DNA from: Alisma plantago-aquatica
Lineage: Eukaryota > Streptophyta > Magnoliopsida > Alismatales > Alismataceae
DNA: 64,000 nucleotides
Assembly: GCA_963693085.1 (NCBI GenBank)
Contig: OY856409.1
Span: forward strand, 1,619,397,711 to 1,619,461,710
Direction: 5' to 3'
Below, in pieces: positions 57,303-64,000 of this stretch (the first letter of the stretch is position 1; each line of letters opens with the position of its first letter). The translations under genes were made by a program, and so were the position numbers. The notes beneath the pieces were generated by a model. That model had not been told where the DNA came from. It made no database searches and saw nothing but the letters and a program-made list of their open reading frames with translations.

Positions 57303-60300
57303 TGTGACGTCCCCGGATTTTGGCTTCTCCAAACCCTATTGGAAATGAGAGGTCAGAATCCGAGAACATCATCCAATTATATCAGAGAGCGATGCGGAAG
57401 CATAATACGCATACATGAATGTACAACCATAACATTTCTCAACAATAACATGTATATTTATATTAAATGAATTATTACAACATGATTTACAGTTACATAT
57501 TGAATGAAACTCTACAAGTCTGAACATGTATGCTAACTAGGATCTTAGACAAAAGGTACAACCTGAACAACTTGCTCACATCCTGTACTTTATCCCATTC
57601 TAGCTCTGGACCTAGAAAATACGAGAAACAAAAACATCAACAAAAGTTGGTACGTGGAATTAAAAGCTATACTATGCTGGCATATAAATATTCGAAATTG
57701 AAGAAAGAGAAAGAAAACATTATTTAAAGGCAGAAAATCAGGTAATCCCAAGTTATTAGCCTCATTTATAGTGAACATGCATTACTATGGTGGACTTAGC
57801 ACATAATTGCATAAATAGTGGGCCCTTCCCCGTGTACCTTGTACTCTAGGGATCTCCCCGTATACCATGTACTCTAGGGAGGTGCTAGTCAACATTAAAG
57901 CTTTCCCTCTCTAATAGGGAGTTTAATGAGCACCACTAGTAACTACATTTCACTTATATTCAATTATGTTCTTTTATGTTCAAGGCGGTAAATCATCAAT
58001 TAATCATATATCAACATCCATCAATGTATATCAATTTCATGCAAACAATTACATATACTTAACATCCAGCAAAAACTAGTCATATAATTATATCCACGTA
58101 CCTGAGTTCAGATATTCCTCACATATCCATGATCATCTAGATAATCTGGTCAACACCTGATTTAAAGAAATTAATCATCATTAATACAAGGTCCACCATT
58201 ATTAATGGTATTTAGGTCTAGATTAGGGTTTTGGTTGAATCTAGGTCAATCTGATGTAATAGAGGGTTTCCAGTATTTTAGTCTGATATATATGTCATTA
58301 TTAAGGTCTGGTACGAATTTCATATTTTTCTGATGCCTTATCTATTATCTATAATTAATATGAGAATTAAACATGTAATTTAGGCATTAAAGGGAAAAGG
58401 CCTAACATAGATCAATAAAACCCAGATCAGAGTTCACCAGTGGGTTTCCAGTGTTATTAAAGTTCTACTAAATTTTCTGAGAATTAATATCACATGGATA
58501 CTATTTATTTCAATTGATGGACTCTAAATCATCTACATTAATTATCATCATTATTTGTTCATCAAAGGTCTGATTTAAGGGTCCAGTAATGTAGAGAACA
58601 TTTTTTTGAGTCTAGGGGTATTTTATGGGAATTTATTGGCCATCGAAGCTATTTTTAATCATTTATGGAAGTTCTGACCAATCAGGTAATTTCTTGAAGA
58701 ATTAAATGAAAAAAAGAAGGATTGCGAGCTCTGCTTCGCGGATCAGGTGAGGGATCCGACTAATCGGATCCTCCCGCTGACCCGCGAGTAGATGCTTGTC
58801 TGAGGACAAGGTCAGGCGGGTGAAAGGTCAGAATTGCCCCAGGGGCTACAATTGGATCCGTTTGTCAGGTATGGGCAAGGTGGAGAAAACACCCCTCCGA
58901 ATGTTCCCCGCTCGCGCCATGGTTGCAGCGAGGGAACAGGGGAGGGTAGATCAAGGTGAGGGTGGAGTTCCAGGGGGTGTTGGGCATTGACGATGGGTTG
59001 GTCAAGTTCGCGGGCTCACGACGGTTGCGAGGAGGTCAATTTCGTCGGCAATGGTGGTTTGGGCGCTAAACTCTGACCAAAGCAGGTGGGGAAGAGGGAA
59101 AAGGCATTTCGGGGATATACCTGCCCTCGAGTTGGATTGAGGGGTTACGAAGCTTGGTGAGAGATTCGTGAGGCTCGACGGTGGCTCCCTGCAGCTTGAC
59201 GTGCTCCCGACCGTGCCTGCGATGCAGCTTTCGAGCTTGGTTGCGGCGGCTTGTCGACCCGAGGCTCGGGGCCTCCGCGGCACCAACCGAGGATGCTAGT
59301 CAACTCGCTGAGACTCCAGGATGGTGTAGCCGTGGTGGATTGAAAGGAGGAGGCTCCTGGAGTGAAGGAGGAGACCGGGGTCAGGAGGGGTGAGGTGCTC
59401 GAGGTCAGGGAGGTAGAAGCGACCTTTGTTGCAATTGAGGATGAGGGATGATCAAAGGAATGTCGGCGGAGCTTTTGGGACCCTTATATAGGCACAAAGA
59501 GGCGTAGATGGTTAAGCCCTAAAATGGGTGCCGCCTCCAGTGAGAGGCACGGAGAAGATGGGGGTCGTTCTCCCTGATCTGAGTGCGATGGGAAAAGTGG
59601 TAACATTTGTTGAGTTCGTTGTGGTGAGACGAAGTCATCCTCCAACGATCTCGCCCATAAGATGTGGAAGTCGGGCGCGTAGAATCTCAGCTGACTGTTG
59701 GGGTCGGGACCGAAGAAAGCGGGAGGTAGGAGACGAAGCCTCCCCTGTTGGATCGTTGATCAACGGCCAGCGATAGCTCGGCCCATTATAAGGCCCGCGC
59801 CTAAGCTTCCAAAGGGTTGCGTGACACATAATGTCACACATTTGATTCAAATAAACCCCAAACTTAGATCCTAGGGTTCAAAATGAGTGGAATATACACT
59901 AAATTAAATTGATCATATCCCCTAATTGGTTGACCCAATTAAAATAAAATTTTAGGGGTAGTTTAATGGTGTTATGATGTAGCTAGGGTGTGAGATTGGA
60001 GTCAAAATTCGATCATTGACTATGTCAAATGACTAGATGTCATGTTGCTTGTAATTTGTCTTTATTTGATACTTGGGATGAAATTGATAAGCAAATTAAT
60101 CAAGGTTGACATCAAACTCTAACATTGATTCATATGTACATAGTTCCTCAAAAGCAATTCGTTCACCACTCACTAGATCACTAAATGAAGGATTGGTCTC
60201 ATGAGAACTTAATCAACTAGTAAGGGTATTAATTCACAATTGAATTCAATTAGGCATCATAGTCCTCTATCGTATTTCAAATCACCTAATTTTGGGCGAA

Positions 60301-60476
60301 GGAATCCATGATTGTATTTCCAATTCATCAATTTGGTATTTGTCCTCTACATAGAATGCTTGTTTCTCAAATATTGTATTAGTTATTAAAACTCAAAAAT
60401 CTAGGTTATCACATTAGAATGCTTGTTTCTCAAATATTGTATTAGTTATTAAAACTCAAAAATCTAGGTTATCACA
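57303..60476 (-). repeat. 3' LTR (3.17 kb)
   Basis: On the minus strand it starts TGTGATAACCTAGATTTTTG and ends CCGGGGACGTCACA. TATA box CTATATAA (minus strand, 59484-59491). A GC-rich transcribed block (58700-59830) contains several chance open frames. A tract AAGGTGGGGTGAA (minus strand, 60477-60489) precedes it. The last 63 bp at its U3 end are duplicated (60353-60478). Confidence 0.92.
59484..59491 (-). promoter_or_regulatory. LTR TATA box
   Basis: The minus strand reads GTGCCTATATAAGGGTCCC, a consensus TATA at a U3/R-like position. Confidence 0.65.
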
Positions 60477-60478
60477 TT
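60353..60478. repeat. 63 bp exact tandem duplication at the LTR end
   Basis: AGAATGCTTGTTTCTCAAAT begins both copies (60353 and 60416). Each copy contains the terminal ...GGTTATCACA, so two possible LTR borders exist. Confidence 0.92.
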
Positions 60479-62467
60479 CACCCCACCTTATTTGGAATTT
60501 CGTCCTCGAAATTCAACTAATCTCATCCTTAAGAGGCTATTTTTGGGGTCGAACTTCATATACATCATTATTTCTTAGGTTCTAAGACCACCATAGTTGC
60601 ATGCACTCTAAGTTGTCAGCTTAGGGTCTTAGAGTTTCTTGGGTGTGTCCACCCCACCTCATATATGTGGAAGCATCACTTAAAGTCTTAGCCATAACAT
60701 GACGTTATGATATCTTAGGATTACATCACCCCTAATGGTACAAGTTTTTGTTCATGCTTTTAAAGTTCAAGAGGAATTCATTTATATGCCATGATATTCA
60801 GATCGTTCAAATCTAACATCATTAATATCTTGCAATGATTTCAGCATTAGAGGAGATTTATCTTCATCCTTGATATTAGAATTTTTTCTACTTAAGAAGG
60901 GCTAACGTAACATGTTTGACCATTAGGGTTTTCACCCTATGGTGTGATATTCATACTCAACTTAGAAGCATACATTGAGAAGGATCAAAGTTACAACTAT
61001 ATTTCTGATCATACATCCTATGATCCAAAAAAAAAATATCTTTATATCAAGTTGATGAGTTCAACTTTTTATGTCTTGCATGTATTATGTGAAGGAAAAA
61101 AAAAAGAGAATATACTAAGTTTATCCCATGATCTCAGCATCATATCTTTCATTTTTCATATGAAGGGGAAGAGAATATTTTAAAGTCAAACTTATCATGA
61201 TTTCAATCTTTGGTGCTGCATGTATGATATTGGGGGGAAATATAGAATAGGTCAAGCTTATACGAGTGACTCCTCATATATAAATCATCTATATAGCTCA
61301 AGTGAGGTTTCTATCATCATATATTAAGAAAGAGAAGAAGAAGGGAGAACATATATGTTGAGTATCTTTCGCACAAAGCATCATACTCTCATAACTAGAG
61401 TTCATCTATTACCTCACTTGCAACTAATGATGAGATTCACAAAATATGTCACTCCAGCTAGGACCTAACTCAGCTAAAGGATTGACTTTATCGTATGGGC
61501 CATCTACCCATCCTTTTCTTTTACCCAATTCTCACATATAGATTTGAATCATGCATAAGGACTCAACTCAACACTCGAGAGTAATCTAGTGGAGGATTTT
61601 TTTTTTTTACACATATCTCATATATTAGAGGCTAGGTCATATGACCTTCTCACTGTGGGTCTTACTCTCTCTAGAGTTCACCACATATCTCATCCTACCA
61701 CTAGATATCCTCCTTGTATAAGAGCTTGAGGCTCATGCACACTCATCTCTATCTTAACTTAGCTTATCTTAAGTAGGAAAAAGGGAATGTACTTTCATCA
61801 TCAAGATTTTGCTTAAATTCTCCAAAATTGGATTTAACTAATATACAATTTAAACCCTTATAAGAAAACTTATACCATCAGATATCAAACTTAGATAAGA
61901 TGTCACATGCTTATTTCAACTATCATTCTATCATCTAATCTATGTATCACATATCTTGATAAGGCTCTAGACATCTAATCTAGACTACTCTCTCTTCTAG
62001 ACCGATGTCACTCCTTTTCACTTAGATTGCATGAACACCCACTACTCTCCTGTGTGAGGGACACATTTTGATATTTACATATATCTAATAAAATATTATA
62101 TAGTTTTTCTCCGAGAAAGAAGGCGTCAGAGAAAACTGTCGAGGCTCGAGCCGATTGGAAAACAAAACCAAATCAGCAAAACCGAGTGTCCAACACCCAG
62201 TAGATAGTCTGGTGACATGTAACCTAGTGAAATGGTGAGAACATGGTGTAGATTAGTGTAGCTACCCAATACATATGAGCTCTATATGGAAAGGGTTTCT
62301 CACACTTATCTAAACCTAGTTCTCAAACATCTAGGTTCTAACCTAGAGGCTAAGTCAAACGTTATTCATATAGAACAACTTACTAAATTTCTAAGGTTTA
62401 AAGTGAAAGGTGAGATTTAGGTTTAATGTTTCATGGTGAGCAATTGTTAGGTGTAGCTATTGTTCAT
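60477..62467 (-). other. Interior of the non-autonomous element
   Basis: About 2 kb, AT-rich. No frame longer than about 80 codons and no retroelement motif on either strand. It begins (minus strand, right side) with the primer site and ends with the polypurine tract. Confidence 0.75.
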
Positions 62468-62479
62468 GCTCTGATACCA
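62468..62479 (-). other. Primer binding site, tRNA-iMet
   Basis: The minus strand reads TTGGTATCAGAGC right after the LTR end ...GGGAAGTCACAG, an exact match to the usual iMet site. Confidence 0.93.
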
Positions 62480-62481
62480 AC

Positions 62482-64000
62482 TGTGACTTCCCCGGATTTT
62501 GGCTTCTCCAAACCCTATTGGAAATGAGAGGTCAGAATCCGAGAACATCATCCAATTATATCAGAGAGCGATGCGGAAGCATAATACGCATACATGAATG
62601 TACAACCATAACATTTCTCAACAATAACATGTATATTTATATTAAATGAATTATTACAACATGATTTACAGTTACATATTGAATGAAACTCTACAAGTCT
62701 GAACATGTATGCTAACTAGGATCTTAGACAAAAGGTACAACCTGAACAACTTGCTCACATCCTGTACTTTATCCCATTCTAGCTCTGGACCTAGAAAATA
62801 CGAGAAACAAAAACATCAACAAAAGTTGGTACGTGGAATTAAAAGCTATACTATGCTGGCATATAAATATTCGAAATTGAAGAAAGAGAAAGAAAACATT
62901 ATTTAAAGGCAGAAAATCAGGTAATCCCAAGTTATTAGCCTCATTTATAGTGAACATGCATTACTATGGTGGACTTAGCACATAATTTCATAAATAGTGG
63001 GCCCTTCCCCGTGTACCTTGTACTCTAGGGATCTCCCCGTATACCATGTACTCTAGGGAGGTGCTAGTCAACATTAAAGCTTTCCCTCTCTAATAGGGAG
63101 TTTAATGAGCACCACTAGTAACTACATTTCACTTATATTCAATTATGTTCTTTTATGTTCAAGGCGGTAAATCATCAATTAATCATATATCAACATCCAT
63201 CAATGTATATCAATTTCATGCAAACAATTACATATACTTAACATCCAGCAAAAACTAGTCATATAATTATATCCACGTACCTGAGTTCAGATATTCCTCA
63301 CATATCCATGATCATCTAGATAATCTGGTCAACACCTGATTTAAAGAAATTAATCATCATTAATACAAGGTCCACCATTATTAATGGTATTTAGGTCTAG
63401 ATTAGGGTTTTGGTTGAATCTAGGTCAATCTGATGTAATAGAGGGTTTCCAGTATTTTAGTCTGATATATATGTCATTATTAAGGTCTGGTACGAATTTC
63501 ATATTTTTCTGATGCCTTATCTATTATCTATAATTAATATGAGGATTAAACATGTAATTTAGGCATTAAAGGGAAAAGGCCTAACATAGATCAATAAAAC
63601 CCAGATCAGAGTTCACCAGTGGGTTTCCAGTGTTATTAAAGTTCTACTAAAATTTTCTGAGAATTAATATCACATGGATACTATTTATTTCAATTGATGG
63701 ACTCTAAATCATCTACATTAATTATCATCATTATTTGTTCATCAAAGGTCTGATTTAAGGGTCCAGTAATGTAGAGAACATTTTTCTGAGTCTAGGGGTA
63801 TTTTATGGGAATTTATTGGCCATCGAAGCTATTTTTAATCATTTATGGAAGTTCTGACCAATCAGGTAATTTCTTGAAGAATTAAATGAAAAAAAGAAGG
63901 ATTGCGAGCTCTGCTTCGCGGATCAGGTGAGGGATCCGACTAATCGGATCCTCCCACTGACCCGCGAGTAGATGCTTGTCTGAGGACAAGGTCAGGCGGG
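62482..64000 (-). repeat. 5' LTR, first 1.5 kb, continues past the window
   Basis: Nearly identical to 57303-58820. Differences seen include G/T at the fifth base of the ACGTCC end, one extra A in an A run (about 63650) and G/A in CCCRCTGACC. Confidence 0.93.

Larger units (their letters stand above)
57303..64000 (-). mobile_element. Young non-autonomous gypsy-type LTR element, cut by the window edge
   Basis: Minus strand: 5' LTR from beyond 64000 to 62482, primer site at 62468-62479, a 2.0 kb interior, and 3' LTR 57303-60476. The two LTRs align for 1.5 kb with about six or seven differences. No gag, protease, RT or integrase motif was seen in the interior, so it must have used proteins from another element. 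Confidence 0.92.

Noticed and set aside
57530..57778. Identical small frames at 57530 and 62709 on the + strand, with antisense partners
   Set aside because: They are within the two LTR copies of the young element; identity reflects LTR duplication, not a gene.
58796..59850. GC-rich frames of 60-95 codons on both strands
   Set aside because: They sit in the GC-rich transcribed part of an LTR, overlap each other and lack known motifs.

Overview
The window is from a flowering plant nuclear genome with a high repeat load. The evidence is dense nested LTR retrotransposons of both plant superfamilies (Ty1/copia and Ty3/gypsy), a MULE carrying a plant mobile domain gene, hAT elements, a tRNA-derived SINE, GT-AG introns and TATA-driven LTRs. 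Nothing prokaryotic or organellar was seen. The species, and even monocot versus dicot, cannot be told from this sequence alone.

Left arm (1-19963): a stack of insertions. A minus-strand copia element (LTR about 19607-19963, gag and pol down to 15615) is broken by a minus-strand gypsy element (5' LTR 12419-15614, gag and pol below it). That gypsy body is in turn broken three times: by a solo LTR (10576-12221, perfect TCTCT duplication), by a coding-poor 6.5 kb LTR element with a tRNA-Asp-type primer site (1817-8285, perfect TATTG duplication), and by the end of a further LTR element at 1285. All coding here is dead.

Gene island (about 20000-21900): the only intact host-type gene seen is a five-exon, 247-residue HVA22/TB2-DP1 family protein (20534-21612, + strand). 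The exon phases close exactly.

Copia pair (21902-36232): two members of one copia family in convergent orientation, at 21907-28597 (+) and 29452-36227 (-), each with intact TG/CA LTR ends (one 5' LTR end has decayed to TA) and perfect 5-bp target duplications. They form a 6.7 kb inverted repeat around an 844 bp spacer that holds a small hAT-like MITE. Both carry inactivating lesions. The family lacks a TGG-type tRNA primer site next to its LTR; instead the leader has 13 bases complementary to its own LTR.

Spacer (36233-40300): AT and GA microsatellites around a SINE, a 1.7 kb non-autonomous hAT element with a perfect 8-bp duplication, and one unidentified ORF-containing stretch.

Composite MULE (about 40340-57302 and beyond): a Mutator-like element encoding, in order and on the + strand, a MuDR-type transposase, a Myb/SANT-like protein and a plant mobile domain (PMD/MAIN-like) protein with an Arg-Gly-rich tail. 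Its ends carry arrays of about 30 bp palindromes (GCAATGYGTCC...GGACGCATTGC), and the two spacers between its genes are tandem arrays (33 bp and 25 bp). A 9.9 kb Ty3/gypsy chromovirus-like element (46586-56517) sits inside the PMD gene and a second gypsy-type element interrupts the right end. This composite is the best candidate for a little-described system.

Right edge (57303-64000): a minus-strand, non-autonomous gypsy-type element with about 3.2 kb LTRs and only 2.0 kb inside. Its LTRs differ at only about six or seven sites in 1.5 kb, so it is the youngest insertion and was presumably moved by an active partner elsewhere.
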